NCBI RefSeq assembly: GCF_004402495.1
Contig: NZ_SOFH01000023.1
Coordinates: forward strand, 248,001 to 312,000
DNA: 64,000 nt
From: Cryobacterium sp. HLT2-28
GTDB lineage: Bacteria; Actinomycetota; Actinomycetes; Actinomycetales; Microbacteriaceae
Direction: 5' to 3'
The notes under the pieces were generated by a model that saw only the letters and a list, made by a program, of their open reading frames with translations, did not search any database and was not told the DNA's origin. Position numbers and translations under genes: made by a program. Below are positions 1 to 8,278 of the stretch, in pieces. Positions within the stretch are counted from its first letter, which is position 1, and each line of letters begins with the position of its first letter.

Positions 1-981
1 GGCAGCCGACGGCAGGATCGAGTCCAGCCGGTCGAGGAAGCCCCCGTGGCCCGGCAGCCAGGAACTCATGTCCTTGATGCCGAGGTCGCGCTTGATCAGG
101 GACTCGGCCAGGTCGCCGAAGGTGGCGCTGAGCAGGATGACCACACCGAAGATGAGCCCGAACCACCAGGGCTGATGCATCATGAAGACGGCGAGGACGA
201 CTCCGGCGATCAGGCAGACCGCGCCGGCCCCGGCGAATCCCTCCCAGGTCTTCTTGGGGCTGATCGTGGGAACCATCTTGTGCTTGCCGAAGCTGAGGCC
301 GGTCGCGTAGGCGGCCGTGTCGGCGGAGATGACGAGGAGCAGGAAGGCGAGCGTCCACCACTGCCCGTCGGGCTGGGCGGCCAACAGCACGGAGAAGCTG
401 CCCAGGAACACCACGTACGACTGAATGAAGAACCCGGAGCCGATGTCACCGACCACGTCGCGGGCGGGCGCCCGGTGAGCCGGCAGGATGAGCAGCGCCA
501 CTCGCCAGAGAGCGATCAGCAGGATGCCGCCCAGCATGGCCAGCCACTGGCCGGCCGCCCCGAGGTAGAAGGCGGCGGGGACGACCGACACCGCCGCGAG
601 CACCACGGGGATGCGTGGGACATTCCGGCCCGCGTGCCGGAGCGCCTGGGCCAGTTCGAAGGCGGTGAGGCCGACGAACGCCGCCGCGCAGACCATGAAC
701 AGCTCTTTGATGAAGATGAGACTGAAGAGCATGAACAGGCCGAGGGCGAGCCCGATCAGGATCGCCAGGATCAGGTTGCGGCCGGTGCGCGCCTCGATCC
801 GTTCGTTGGTCGCGTCGAGCTGCGCCCGGGTGGCCTGCACCTGTCGCTCGAAGTCGGCGCGGGTCGACTGCATCTGCCGCTCGATGTCGCTCCTGGCCGC
901 GTGCACCTGGGCCCGGAACTCTGCGCGGCTGACCCCGTGCGCGCGCTTGGGCGGCAGTTCCTTGTTCGGATCGTCCGACAT
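1..981 (-). CDS. cdsA: Phosphatidate cytidylyltransferase (CDP-diglyceride synthase), 3' end cut by window edge
   Basis: Makes CDP-diacylglycerol from phosphatidic acid and CTP in the membrane, the entry to phospholipid synthesis. About 327 residues are visible. The first ~65 are charged and look coiled-coil-like (RADFERQ, QATRAQLDATNERIEAR), an extension seen in actinobacterial CdsA, followed by several hydrophobic segments. The family signature lies at the visible C-terminus: SLIKRDLGIKD followed by SSWLPGHGGFLDR. Only the last few residues should be missing. The ATG start at 981 lies 15 nt downstream of frr, so the gene probably belongs to the rpsB-tsf-pyrH-frr-cdsA series. Confidence 0.95.
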   Translation of the reverse strand, partial: MSDDPNKELPPKRAHGVSRAEFRAQVHAARSDIERQMQSTRADFERQVQATRAQLDATNERIEARTGRNLILAILIGLALGLFMLFSLIFIKELFMVCAAAFVGLTAFELAQALRHAGRNVPRIPVVLAAVSVVPAAFYLGAAGQWLAMLGGILLIALWRVALLILPAHRAPARDVVGDIGSGFFIQSYVVFLGSFSVLLAAQPDGQWWTLAFLLLVISADTAAYATGLSFGKHKMVPTISPKKTWEGFAGAGAVCLIAGVVLAVFMMHQPWWFGLIFGVVILLSATFGDLAESLIKRDLGIKDMSSWLPGHGGFLDRLDSILPSAA

Positions 982-996
982 GACGCTGACTCCGCC

Positions 997-1551
997 CTAG
1001 ATCTCGAGGAGTTCGGCTTCTTTGCGTTTGAGCGCATCGTCGATGGCGTCGACGTGGGTCTTGGTGATCTGCTCGAGTTCCTTCTCGGCCCTGGCCACGT
1101 CGTCGTCGCCGACTTCGCTCTTCAGCGCATCGAGCTCGTCCTTCGCCTTGCGACGCAGGTTGCGCACGGACACCTTGGCGTCTTCGGCCTTGGTGCGAAC
1201 GATCTTGACGTATTCCTTGCGACGGTCGGCCGTGAGCTCCGGCAGTGTGGCCCGGATGACGTTGCCGTCGTTGCCGAGGTTGGCGCCGAGGTTGGGGGTG
1301 TCGCGGATGGCCTGCTCGATGTCGCGCAGGGCGCCCTTGTCGTACGGGCCGATCAGCAGCGTGCGCGCCTCCTGGTTCTGCAGGGAGGCGAGTTGCTCGA
1401 GCGGCGTCGCGGTGCCGTAGTAGTTGACGAGGATCTTCGCGAACATTTGCGGGTTCGCGCGTCCGGTTCGTACGGTCGCGAAATCGTCCTTGGCGGCTTC
1501 GAGTGCCTTGTGCATGCGTGCGGTGGCATCGGACAGAACATCCGTGATCAC
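997..1551 (-). CDS. frr: Ribosome recycling factor
   Basis: Splits post-termination 70S ribosomes together with EF-G. The 184-residue product has the usual length. It has the family features: [11 protein letters not shown] near residue 30, an [21 protein letters not shown] block, and the helical C-terminal half with [20 protein letters not shown]. It lies between pyrH (31 nt upstream) and cdsA (15 nt downstream) on the same strand, the standard bacterial order, so cotranscription is likely. Nothing is unusual about it. Confidence 0.97.
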   Translation of the reverse strand: MITDVLSDATARMHKALEAAKDDFATVRTGRANPQMFAKILVNYYGTATPLEQLASLQNQEARTLLIGPYDKGALRDIEQAIRDTPNLGANLGNDGNVIRATLPELTADRRKEYVKIVRTKAEDAKVSVRNLRRKAKDELDALKSEVGDDDVARAEKELEQITKTHVDAIDDALKRKEAELLEI

Positions 1552-1582
1552 GGTGACTCCTTCTTCGGTGGCTTCAACAATC

Positions 1583-2311
1583 CTAGTTGGAGACGAGGGT
1601 TCCCAGATCGGCGCCGAGAATGGCGGCGGTCACGTTGCCGTGCGGTGCCATGCCGAAGACCTGCATCGGCATCCCGTTGTCCATGCAGAGGCTGAACGCG
1701 GTCGAGTCGACGACCTTGAGGCCGCGCTGGAGGGCATCCTGGTAGGTGATGTGGTCGATCTTGCGCGCGTCCGGGTCGGTGCGCGGGTCGGCAGAGTAGA
1801 CCCCGTCGACGCCGTTCTTGGCGACGAGCACGATGTCCGCGTCGATTTCCAGGGCGCGCTGCGCGGCGACCGTGTCGGTCGAGAAGTACGGGAGTCCCGC
1901 GCCGGCACCGAAGATGACGACACGGCCCTTCTCCAGGTGGCGCTCCGCGCGGCGCGGGATGTATGGCTCCGCGACCTGGGTCATGGCGATGGCGGACTGC
2001 ACGCGGGTCTCCGCGCCCGCCTGCTCGAGGAAGTCCTGCAGGGCCAGGGCGTTCATCACGGTTCCGAGCATGCCCATGTAGTCGGCACGACCTCGGTCCA
2101 TGCCGCGCTGGGACAGTTCCGCGCCTCGGAAGAAGTTGCCGCCGCCGACGACGATGGCGATTTCCACGGTCCTGGCTGCTTCGGCGATTTCGCGCGCGAG
2201 GGCGCTGATCACGTCGGGGTTGACGCCGAGGCTGCCTGCCCCGAATGCTTCACCCGACAATTTGAGGAGGACCCTGCGCTTCTTGCTCGGCTTCGTTCGC
2301 GTGTCTGACAT
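1583..2311 (-). CDS. pyrH: Uridylate (UMP) kinase
   Basis: Phosphorylates UMP to UDP in pyrimidine nucleotide synthesis; it is an amino-acid-kinase-fold enzyme, not a P-loop NMP kinase. The 242 residues start at ATG 2311 and show [12 protein letters not shown] (phosphate binding), [10 protein letters not shown], and the [17 protein letters not shown] block near the C-terminal third. It sits in the invariant tsf-pyrH-frr order. A strong terminator-like hairpin at 2378-2413 separates it from tsf, so pyrH may also have its own promoter in the 66 nt between hairpin and start. No clear promoter was recognised there. Confidence 0.97.
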   Translation of the reverse strand: MSDTRTKPSKKRRVLLKLSGEAFGAGSLGVNPDVISALAREIAEAARTVEIAIVVGGGNFFRGAELSQRGMDRGRADYMGMLGTVMNALALQDFLEQAGAETRVQSAIAMTQVAEPYIPRRAERHLEKGRVVIFGAGAGLPYFSTDTVAAQRALEIDADIVLVAKNGVDGVYSADPRTDPDARKIDHITYQDALQRGLKVVDSTAFSLCMDNGMPMQVFGMAPHGNVTAAILGADLGTLVSN

Positions 2312-2377
2312 GCCCGTGAGCGTCCTTCCGTTGTGCGTGTTCTAAAACTACTGTGTGCGCTGCTGGGGGCCCACACA

Positions 2378-2413
2378 GAGAAAGAGACCGGATTGCGACT
2401 GCAACCCGGTCTC
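2378..2413 (-). terminator. Rho-independent terminator after tsf
   Basis: Minus-strand hairpin GAGACCGGGTTGC / AGTC / GCAATCCGGTCTC: 13 pairs with one G-U, a four-base loop, followed by TTTCTC. It starts 18 nt after the tsf stop codon. The stem is perfect apart from the wobble pair and the U-tract is modest, as is usual in high-GC actinobacteria. Confidence 0.75.
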
Positions 2414-2430
2414 CCTCATTGTGAATCCTG

Positions 2431-3258
2431 TTACGCGCCGACCTTGAATCGGGCGAAGCCCGACACGGTCAGTCCGGCATCGGCCAGGACCTTGCTGACG
2501 GACACCTTGTTGTCCTTGGCGTAGTCCTGCTCCAGCAGGGCAACCTGCTTGAAGAATGCGTGGATGCGACCCTCGACGATCTTGGGCAGCGCCGCTTCCG
2601 GCTTGCCTTCGTTCTTCGAGATCTCGGTGACGATCCGGCGCTCGGCTTCGACGGCATCCGTGGGGACGTCTTCTTTGGCCAGGTACTCCGGGTTCGCGAA
2701 CGAGATGTGCTGGGCCACGCTGCGCGCGGTCTCAGCGTCGTCACCTGAGTAGCCGAGAACAACGCCGACCTGCGGGGGCAGGTCCTTGCTGGTCTTGTGC
2801 AGGTAGATCGCGAACTTCGCACCCTTGACGGATGCGACGCGGCGCAGTTCGAACTTCTCACCGATGATCGCGGCTTCGCCGTCGATCAGTTCGCCGACGG
2901 TCTGGCTGCCGGCCGGGGCGGCCAGGCCTTCCTCGACCGTGGTGGCGCCGGCCGCGGCAACCGCGTCCAGGACCTTGTCGGCCAGCGCGACGAACTTGTC
3001 GCCCTTGGCGACGAAGTCGGTCTCGCAGGCGAGTTCGATCAGGGTGGCGGTGTCGCCGATTTCCTTGGCGGCGACGAGACCCTCCGAGGTGGAACGGTCA
3101 GCGCGCTTGGCGTTGCCCTTGGCACCCTTCATCCGGAGGAGCTCGACGGCCTTTTCCATGTCGCCTTCGGCTTCAACGAGGGCGTTCTTGGTGTCGACCA
3201 TGCCGGTTCCAAGACGCTCGCGCAGCGCCTTCACGTCTGCGAGGCTGATGCTTGCCAT
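2431..3258 (-). CDS. tsf: Translation elongation factor Ts
   Basis: Nucleotide exchange factor that regenerates EF-Tu-GTP. The start was set at ATG 3258 (MASISLADVKALRERLGTGM), giving 275 residues, the normal length for actinobacteria. The longer upstream reading frame overlaps the end of rpsB and has no family similarity. A ribosome binding site AAGGAAT precedes this ATG. Core features are the N-terminal UBA-like domain with TGMVDTKNALVEAEGD, and CETDFVAKGDKF. The gene follows rpsB by 10 nt and is closed by the hairpin at 2378-2413. Confidence 0.97.
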   Translation of the reverse strand: MASISLADVKALRERLGTGMVDTKNALVEAEGDMEKAVELLRMKGAKGNAKRADRSTSEGLVAAKEIGDTATLIELACETDFVAKGDKFVALADKVLDAVAAAGATTVEEGLAAPAGSQTVGELIDGEAAIIGEKFELRRVASVKGAKFAIYLHKTSKDLPPQVGVVLGYSGDDAETARSVAQHISFANPEYLAKEDVPTDAVEAERRIVTEISKNEGKPEAALPKIVEGRIHAFFKQVALLEQDYAKDNKVSVSKVLADAGLTVSGFARFKVGA

Positions 3259-3268
3259 ACTCGATTCC

Positions 3269-4201
3269 TTACTTGGCTTCTTCGGTGGGAGCGTCGGCGG
3301 CAGCAACGGCTGCGGCTTCCTCTTCCACAACGGGGACCTCTTCGACAACGGCCTCGGCGGCGACCTGCTCGGCGGCGACGGCTACATCGGCAACCTCAGC
3401 GGTCTCGGCGGACGACTGCTCGGGGGTCGCGTCGGTTGCAGCGGCTTCACCGGTCTGCAGCAGTTCGGCTTCCCAGGCGGCGAGAGGCTCGACTTCGGCC
3501 TCCGGCTTGGCGTGGCGCTGGATGAGCCCCTCGGCCGCTGCGTCCGCGATGATGCGGGTCAGCAGGCCGACCGAACGGATGGCGTCGTCGTTGCCCGGGA
3601 TCGGGTACTGGACGTCGTCGGGGTCGCAGTTGGTGTCGAGGATCGCGATGACGGGGATGCCGAGCTTGCGTGCCTCGTCGATGGCAAGGTGCTCCTTGTT
3701 GGTGTCGACAACCCACAGCGCGGACGGCGTCTTCGTGAGGTTGCGGATACCGCCGAGGCTCTTGTGAAGCTTGATGAGCTCGCGCTTCTTGATGAGCATT
3801 TCCTTCTTCGTGAAGCCGCTCTTGGCGGTGTCCTCGAAGTCGAGCTCTTCAAGCTCCTTCATGCGGGCCAGACGCTTGGAGACGGTCTGGAAGTTGGTGA
3901 GGAGGCCACCGAGCCAGCGCTGGTTGACGTAGGGCTGGCCGACACGGGTCGCCTGCTCCTGAATCGATTCCTGCGCCTGCTTCTTGGTTCCGACGAAGAG
4001 GACGGTGCCGCCGTGGGCGACGGTCTCCTTGACGAAGTCATAGGCCTTGTCGACGAACCCGAGCGACTGCTGCAGGTCGATGATGTAGATGCCGGACCGC
4101 TCGGTGAAGATGAATCGCTTCATCTTCGGGTTCCAACGGCGGGTCTGGTGCCCGAAGTGCACGCCGCTGTCGAGCAGCTGGCGAATGGTTACGACGGCCA
4201 T
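3269..4201 (-). CDS. rpsB: 30S ribosomal protein S2
   Basis: Small-subunit protein. The start was taken at ATG 4201 ([20 protein letters not shown]), giving 310 residues. The conserved core has [28 protein letters not shown] and [12 protein letters not shown]. The last ~70 residues form an Ala/Glu/Val-rich acidic tail, as in other actinobacterial S2 proteins. It heads the rpsB-tsf unit; the 190-nt region upstream (4202-4391) has several inverted repeats and may be a regulatory leader. Confidence 0.97.
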   Translation of the reverse strand: MAVVTIRQLLDSGVHFGHQTRRWNPKMKRFIFTERSGIYIIDLQQSLGFVDKAYDFVKETVAHGGTVLFVGTKKQAQESIQEQATRVGQPYVNQRWLGGLLTNFQTVSKRLARMKELEELDFEDTAKSGFTKKEMLIKKRELIKLHKSLGGIRNLTKTPSALWVVDTNKEHLAIDEARKLGIPVIAILDTNCDPDDVQYPIPGNDDAIRSVGLLTRIIADAAAEGLIQRHAKPEAEVEPLAAWEAELLQTGEAAATDATPEQSSAETAEVADVAVAAEQVAAEAVVEEVPVVEEEAAAVAAADAPTEEAK

Positions 4202-4391
4202 GAGCCGTACTCCTTGTCCGGCGCGCCTGCAGGGCAGAGCAACGCCAATCGGTTTGTGTCGTGATCGGATGACCACTACTCCTGGTGCCCGGCACGCATC
4301 CGCCTGCTTCCGGGGAAGCGAGGACCGAGTGGATACGGAGGCCGATTGGGCACGCGTAGTCAGCGCACGAAGCGCTGCTTGGACGAGTTTA
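4202..4391 (-). promoter_or_regulatory. rpsB leader with possible -10 box and folded RNA
   Basis: A -10 candidate TAAACT lies at 4386-4391 (minus strand); no good -35 was found. Downstream the leader contains an 8-bp long-range pairing (4245-4252 with 4342-4349) that encloses two shorter stems: 4266-4271 with 4297-4302, and 4306-4319 (GCTTC stem). A further hairpin lies at 4361-4375. This could be an S2-responsive leader, since rpsB leaders are autoregulated in enteric bacteria, but conservation has not been tested. The remaining bases up to 4521 show no gene. Confidence 0.35.
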
Positions 4392-4521
4392 GCACCCGAC
4401 GGGAGGGCTGCCGTGCACCGGCAGGCGCCGGGGTTCCCACCACAGTGAGTGGCCGGACGGCCCCCTCCACGGATGCCCGACCGGCGGCCCGGGCGCGCCC
4501 GGACAGCGGCACGGTGGAGGC

Positions 4522-5034
4522 ATGCAGCTCCCCCGCCTCTTCGCCGCAGCGGCAGTGGCTGCCGCCGCCCTCATTCCCGCCGCAGTGCCCCCACCTCAGC
4601 CCTGGGTCTGGCCGCTCACGACGCACCGGATGCTTGCCGAGTTCGCAGCGCCTGCCACCGACTACTCCGCGGGACATCGCGGTCTCGACCTGGCCGCGGG
4701 CGAGCGGGAACCGGTCTTCGCCGTGTCGGACGGCGTGGTGGCTTTCGCGGGAATCGTGGTCGACCGACCGGTGCTGTCGATCCGGCATGCCGGCGACCTG
4801 ACCTCGAGCCTGGAGCCCGTGGCCGCGGTCGTCTCGGCGGGTGAGACGGTCGCCCGCGGCCAGCTGGTCGGGCATGTCGGGGCGGGCGGTCACTGCTCCG
4901 GCCGGTGCGTGCACCTGGGGGCGCGCCTGCACGGGCGGTACGTCTCTCCCCGCCAGTACCTCGGCGGCATCCGCCGGGCCGTACTGCTGCCGCTCGCCGG
5001 GGAAGGGCCGGCTACGCCCTGGGGTGCGCGGTGA
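4522..5034 (+). CDS. M23 family metallopeptidase (LytM-like), secreted
   Basis: Predicted cell-wall endopeptidase or a non-enzymatic LytM-domain regulator acting outside the membrane. The 170 residues begin with a Sec signal peptide (Ala-rich core, residues 5-21). The LytM domain follows, with the zinc motif GHRGLDL (H and D of HxxxD) near residue 53, and HLGARLHG supplying the HxH ligands near residue 131. It is short for the family, with almost no linker between signal and catalytic domain. It is transcribed away from rpsB and its 3' end overlaps the 3' end of xerC by 23 bp tail to tail. The substrate is unknown. Confidence 0.85.
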   Translation: MQLPRLFAAAAVAAAALIPAAVPPPQPWVWPLTTHRMLAEFAAPATDYSAGHRGLDLAAGEREPVFAVSDGVVAFAGIVVDRPVLSIRHAGDLTSSLEPVAAVVSAGETVARGQLVGHVGAGGHCSGRCVHLGARLHGRYVSPRQYLGGIRRAVLLPLAGEGPATPWGAR

Positions 5035-6076
5035 GGTAACTCCGCTTGAGGCGTTCCGCCGACACGTGGGTGTAGATCTGGGTGGTGCCGAGGCTCGCGT
5101 GACCGAGCAGCTCCTGGACCGCCCGGAGGTCGGCGCCGCCGTCGAGCAGATGGGTGGCCGCCGTGTGGCGCAGCGCGTGCGGGCCGGCCGGGCCGTTGCC
5201 CGGAACATCGGCGAGGAGGGTGGCGACGAGGCGGTACACGGCCCGCACGCCCAGCCGCCGCCGGGCGGTGCCGAGGAACAAGGCAGCGGCCGCGGGCACA
5301 GCGGGATTGTGCACAGGGGTCTCGGGCGGGAGTTTCGCGGCGGCCAGCACCGGCCGCCCCCGGTCGAGGTACCCGAGGATGGCGGACTGGGCCGGGACTC
5401 CGAACGGCACGACCCGCTCCTTCGATCCCTTTCCGGTCACCCGCACGGTGAGCCGGTGCAGGTCGACGTCGCCGGTATCGAGTCCGACGAGTTCGGAGAC
5501 GCGCAGCCCCGACGCGTAGAGCAGTTCGACGATCGCGAGGTCGCGCAGGGCGTGCGGCTCGCCGCCGGCCGCGCGCTGCTCGAGGTGACCGAGCAGGTCC
5601 TGCATCTGGGCGTGGTTGATCACCCGGGGCAGGGTGCGGCCCGGCTTCGGCGAGCGCAGCCGGATCGCCGGGTCGGCCGGGCTCGCTCCGGTGCGCGCCA
5701 GCCACGCGGTGAAGCCGCGCGCCGAGGCGGACCGGCGGGCGATGGTCGCCCGCGCCAGCCCGGCCTGGCTGCCGACCCAGAGCCAGTCCCGGAGGAGGTC
5801 CAGGGTCAGTGCGGACGAGCCGGCCACGCCGCGCTCCTCGGCGAACGCGAGCAGCCCGGCCAGGTCGCTCCGGTAGGCGCGGATGGTATGCGGGGAGAAG
5901 CCGCGCTCCGCGGCCAGGTAGACGGCGAAGTCCTCCACGGCCGCGGCCAGGGATATCGTCTGCCCTGGCACGGTCTGCCCTGGCACGGTCTGCCCTGCCA
6001 CGGTCTGCCCTGCCACGGTCTGCCCTGTCACGGTCTGCCCTGTCACGGATTGGCCTGTCACGGATTGGCCTGTCAC
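5012..6076 (-). CDS. xerC: Tyrosine recombinase XerC
   Basis: Site-specific recombinase that resolves chromosome dimers at dif with XerD. The N-terminal SAM-like domain starts around ISLAAAVEDFAVYLAAERG. The catalytic set is complete: Arg in ASGLRVSELVG, Lys in TGKGSKERVV, HALRHTAATHLL (HxxR), His in LLGHASLGTT, and Tyr in IYTHV. The first 40 residues are eight copies of a pentapeptide, V-[TAP]-G-Q-[ST], encoded by a 15-bp tandem repeat. The GTG start at 6076 overlaps the stop of the upstream phosphodiesterase gene (GTGA). Each repeat unit begins with GTG, so shorter forms starting at later units are possible. Confidence 0.93.
   Translation of the reverse strand: MTGQSVTGQSVTGQTVTGQTVAGQTVAGQTVPGQTVPGQTISLAAAVEDFAVYLAAERGFSPHTIRAYRSDLAGLLAFAEERGVAGSSALTLDLLRDWLWVGSQAGLARATIARRSASARGFTAWLARTGASPADPAIRLRSPKPGRTLPRVINHAQMQDLLGHLEQRAAGGEPHALRDLAIVELLYASGLRVSELVGLDTGDVDLHRLTVRVTGKGSKERVVPFGVPAQSAILGYLDRGRPVLAAAKLPPETPVHNPAVPAAAALFLGTARRRLGVRAVYRLVATLLADVPGNGPAGPHALRHTAATHLLDGGADLRAVQELLGHASLGTTQIYTHVSAERLKRSYLTAHPRA
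5957..6076 (-). repeat. 15-bp tandem repeat, 8 units, at the start of xerC
   Basis: Eight in-frame 15-bp units, all starting with GTG on the minus strand. Units come in pairs: two GTGACAGGCCAATCC, two GTGACAGGGCAGACC, two GTGGCAGGGCAGACC and two GTGCCAGGGCAGACC (the last with one extra change). The first unit contains the overlapping stop/start with the upstream gene. Confidence 0.95.
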
Positions 6077-7044
6077 GCCACGCTTCCAGTCGAGTCGACC
6101 TGGCGGGAGAAGGCCTCGGTGCGTTCCTCAGGGCTGAGCGACTGCATCCGGGCCAGGAATGCCGGGTCGAACCTGGTCGCGACGTCGAATTCGCCCAGCG
6201 GCACGGTCGAGTGCACGATCTGGTCGTCATAGACGTGCACGAGGTTGATCGACTGCCCACCGCTCTGCCCGACCAGTCCCCCCTGCGGGGCGCTCGCATC
6301 GAGGGTGTAGCAGGTGGCGGCGGCGACGGAGACCGGGACGCCCGCGAACAGTCCGGTCGTGGCGTAGTGGAGGTGACCGCCGAGGATGGTCCGGACGTCG
6401 CTGCCGGCGATCACCTCGGCGAGCCGGGCCTGGCCGCGGAGTTCCAGGATGCTCATCAGCGGAATCATGGTGGGGATGGGCGGGTGGTGAAGGGCCAGCA
6501 CCGTGCCGTGGGGTGCCGGTTCGCTGAGCAGGTCGGCCAGCCAGTCGAGCTGGGACTGGGTGAGCTCGCCGTGGTGGTAACCGGGAACGCTGCTGTCGAG
6601 CGCGATCAGGCGGACTCCCCCGAGGTCGAACACCGCGTCGACCGGGGCGTCGGACCCGGCCTGGCCGAGGAGGTCGGTGCGGAATGCGGCTCGCTTGTCG
6701 TGGTTGCCCATCACCCAGACGACCTGGGCGCCGAGTCGATCGGCCGACGCCTCGACGAGGGCGCGCACCCGGCGATAGGCATCCGCTTCCCCGGTGTCGG
6801 CGATGTCGCCGGTGAAAACGAGAGCGTCGGGGCGCAGCCCGGAGCGTTCGAGTTGGGCCAGCGCCTGGCGCGCGGGCGTGTCGGTGTCGACTGTTCCGTA
6901 GAGCGCCCGAGAGCCGCCGAGGAAGTGCGTGTCGCTGATGTGGGCGATCAGGTGGCTGGCCGGCCCGTGCTGGCCCATCTGGATCTGCTGGACCTGCTGG
7001 ACCTGGTGGGTCTGCTGGACCTGCTGGTTCGGGACGACTGCCAT
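6073..7044 (-). CDS. Calcineurin-like metallophosphoesterase, CpdA/3',5'-cAMP phosphodiesterase type
   Basis: Predicted dimetal phosphodiesterase, possibly acting on cyclic nucleotides. The 323 residues show every metal motif of the class III cyclic nucleotide phosphodiesterase fold: ISDTHF, GDIADTG, GNHDKR, HHPPIP and GGHLHYATT. The first ~25 residues are Gln-rich (VQQTHQVQQVQQIQ), encoded by a degenerate 9-bp repeat and not part of the fold. A possible -10 (TAGTGT, 7075-7080) gives a ~30-nt leader containing AAGG. Its TGA overlaps the GTG start of xerC, so the two are translationally linked. The true substrate is untested. Confidence 0.85.
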   Translation of the reverse strand: MAVVPNQQVQQTHQVQQVQQIQMGQHGPASHLIAHISDTHFLGGSRALYGTVDTDTPARQALAQLERSGLRPDALVFTGDIADTGEADAYRRVRALVEASADRLGAQVVWVMGNHDKRAAFRTDLLGQAGSDAPVDAVFDLGGVRLIALDSSVPGYHHGELTQSQLDWLADLLSEPAPHGTVLALHHPPIPTMIPLMSILELRGQARLAEVIAGSDVRTILGGHLHYATTGLFAGVPVSVAAATCYTLDASAPQGGLVGQSGGQSINLVHVYDDQIVHSTVPLGEFDVATRFDPAFLARMQSLSPEERTEAFSRQVDSTGSVA

Positions 7045-7122
7045 GCCTTGCCTTGCCTTTCATCGATGTCGCTCACACTACGGCTCGCCCCCGACGCTCG
7101 CGGGGTGCGCCGCACGTCCGGG

Positions 7123-8256
7123 TCAGGCGAAGGCGAAGAGCCGCCGCACCACGGCCCCGTCGGCGAGCGCATCGAGGCCCTCGTTGAGCTCGGCTATCGG
7201 CTTCGTGTCGGTGTGCAGCAGCTCGACGGGGAGGGTGCCGTCACGCCACATCTGGAGATAGAGCGGGATGTCCCGCGCCGGCAGGGAATCGCCGAGGTAG
7301 GAGCCGAGCAAACGCACGCCGGTTCCCGCGAACTGCAGCGCCGGCACGCTGAGGATCTCGTCGGGACGCGGCAGCCCGACCGAGACCAGGGCGCCGCCTC
7401 GGGTGAGGAGCCCGAGGCAGGCCTCCATCACCCGGGCGCTGCCGACGGCCTCGATGGCGACGTCGACGCCGTCCCCGGCGTACTCCGCGACGAGCGCTGC
7501 GACCTGGTCGGGGGAACCGGCATGATCGGCGCCGGCCCGGAGGGCGAGGCGCTGCTTCTCGGGGAGCGGATCGACGGCGATCACGCAGGTTCCGGGAATG
7601 CGGGCGGCCGCCATGACCGCCATCAGGCCCACCGCGCCCAGACCGAAGACGACCACGGACTGGCCGGGGGCCAGCCGGGCGGTGTTCCGCACGGCGCCGA
7701 TCCCGGTCAGCGCCGCACAGCCGAACAGGGCCGCGATGTCGAACGGGACATCCTCGTCGATGACGACCACGGACTCGCGGGCGACGACCGCGAACCCGGA
7801 GAAGGCGGAGACCCCGAGGTGGTGGTTGAGCCTCACTCCCGACGCCGTCCTGAGGGCGGCCGGTCCGTGCAGGAGGTCTCCGCTGCCGTTGGCTTCCGCA
7901 CCGCGGTGACAGAGGGCCGGGCGGCCGGCGTCGCAGGCGCGGCAGTCGCCGCAGCTCGGCACGAAGATGAGCACAACCCGGTCGCCGGCCTGGACATCCG
8001 TCACGCCGGCGCCGACCTCGGCGATCGTCCCGGCAGCCTCGTGCCCGAGCGCCATCGGCAGCGGACGGGGCCGGGACCCGTTGACCACGGAGAGGTCGGA
8101 GTGGCACAGGCTGGCCCGTTCGATCTTCACCAGCACCTCGCCCGGACGTGGCACCGGCACCGCCACCGTCTCGTGGCGCAGCGGCCGGCTATCGGCGTAG
8201 GGGCGCGGCAACCCGGTGTCGTAGAGGATTGAGCTGAGCATCGTTGCCTGCGTCAT
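7123..8256 (-). CDS. Zinc-dependent alcohol dehydrogenase (MDR superfamily)
   Basis: Predicted NAD(P)-dependent oxidoreductase of 377 residues, starting at ATG 8256 (MTQATMLSSILYD). Catalytic zinc ligands: Cys in LCHSDLS and GHEAAG. The structural zinc lobe is CGDCRACDAGRPALC, and the Rossmann motif is VVFGLGAVGLMAV. The lobe and ~375-residue length fit class III/benzyl-alcohol-dehydrogenase-like enzymes more than short zinc ADHs. TAGGTT lies 7 nt before the ATG, so a leaderless transcript is likely, and the longer upstream frame is not used. Substrate unknown. It is a stand-alone gene between the phosphodiesterase and dprA. Confidence 0.88.
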   Translation of the reverse strand: MTQATMLSSILYDTGLPRPYADSRPLRHETVAVPVPRPGEVLVKIERASLCHSDLSVVNGSRPRPLPMALGHEAAGTIAEVGAGVTDVQAGDRVVLIFVPSCGDCRACDAGRPALCHRGAEANGSGDLLHGPAALRTASGVRLNHHLGVSAFSGFAVVARESVVVIDEDVPFDIAALFGCAALTGIGAVRNTARLAPGQSVVVFGLGAVGLMAVMAAARIPGTCVIAVDPLPEKQRLALRAGADHAGSPDQVAALVAEYAGDGVDVAIEAVGSARVMEACLGLLTRGGALVSVGLPRPDEILSVPALQFAGTGVRLLGSYLGDSLPARDIPLYLQMWRDGTLPVELLHTDTKPIAELNEGLDALADGAVVRRLFAFA

Positions 8257-8263
8257 GCTGTCC

Positions 8264-8269
8264 AACCTA
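8264..8269 (-). promoter_or_regulatory. -10 box of a leaderless promoter for the alcohol dehydrogenase
   Basis: TAGGTT on the minus strand, 7 nt upstream of the ATG at 8256, with no Shine-Dalgarno sequence in between. Confidence 0.5.
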
Positions 8270-8278
8270 ACCCGCGGG

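Noticed and set aside
46..1695. 549-codon plus-strand frame opposite cdsA, frr and the end of pyrH
   Set aside because: Both opposing genes are firmly identified; the product has no recognisable motif.
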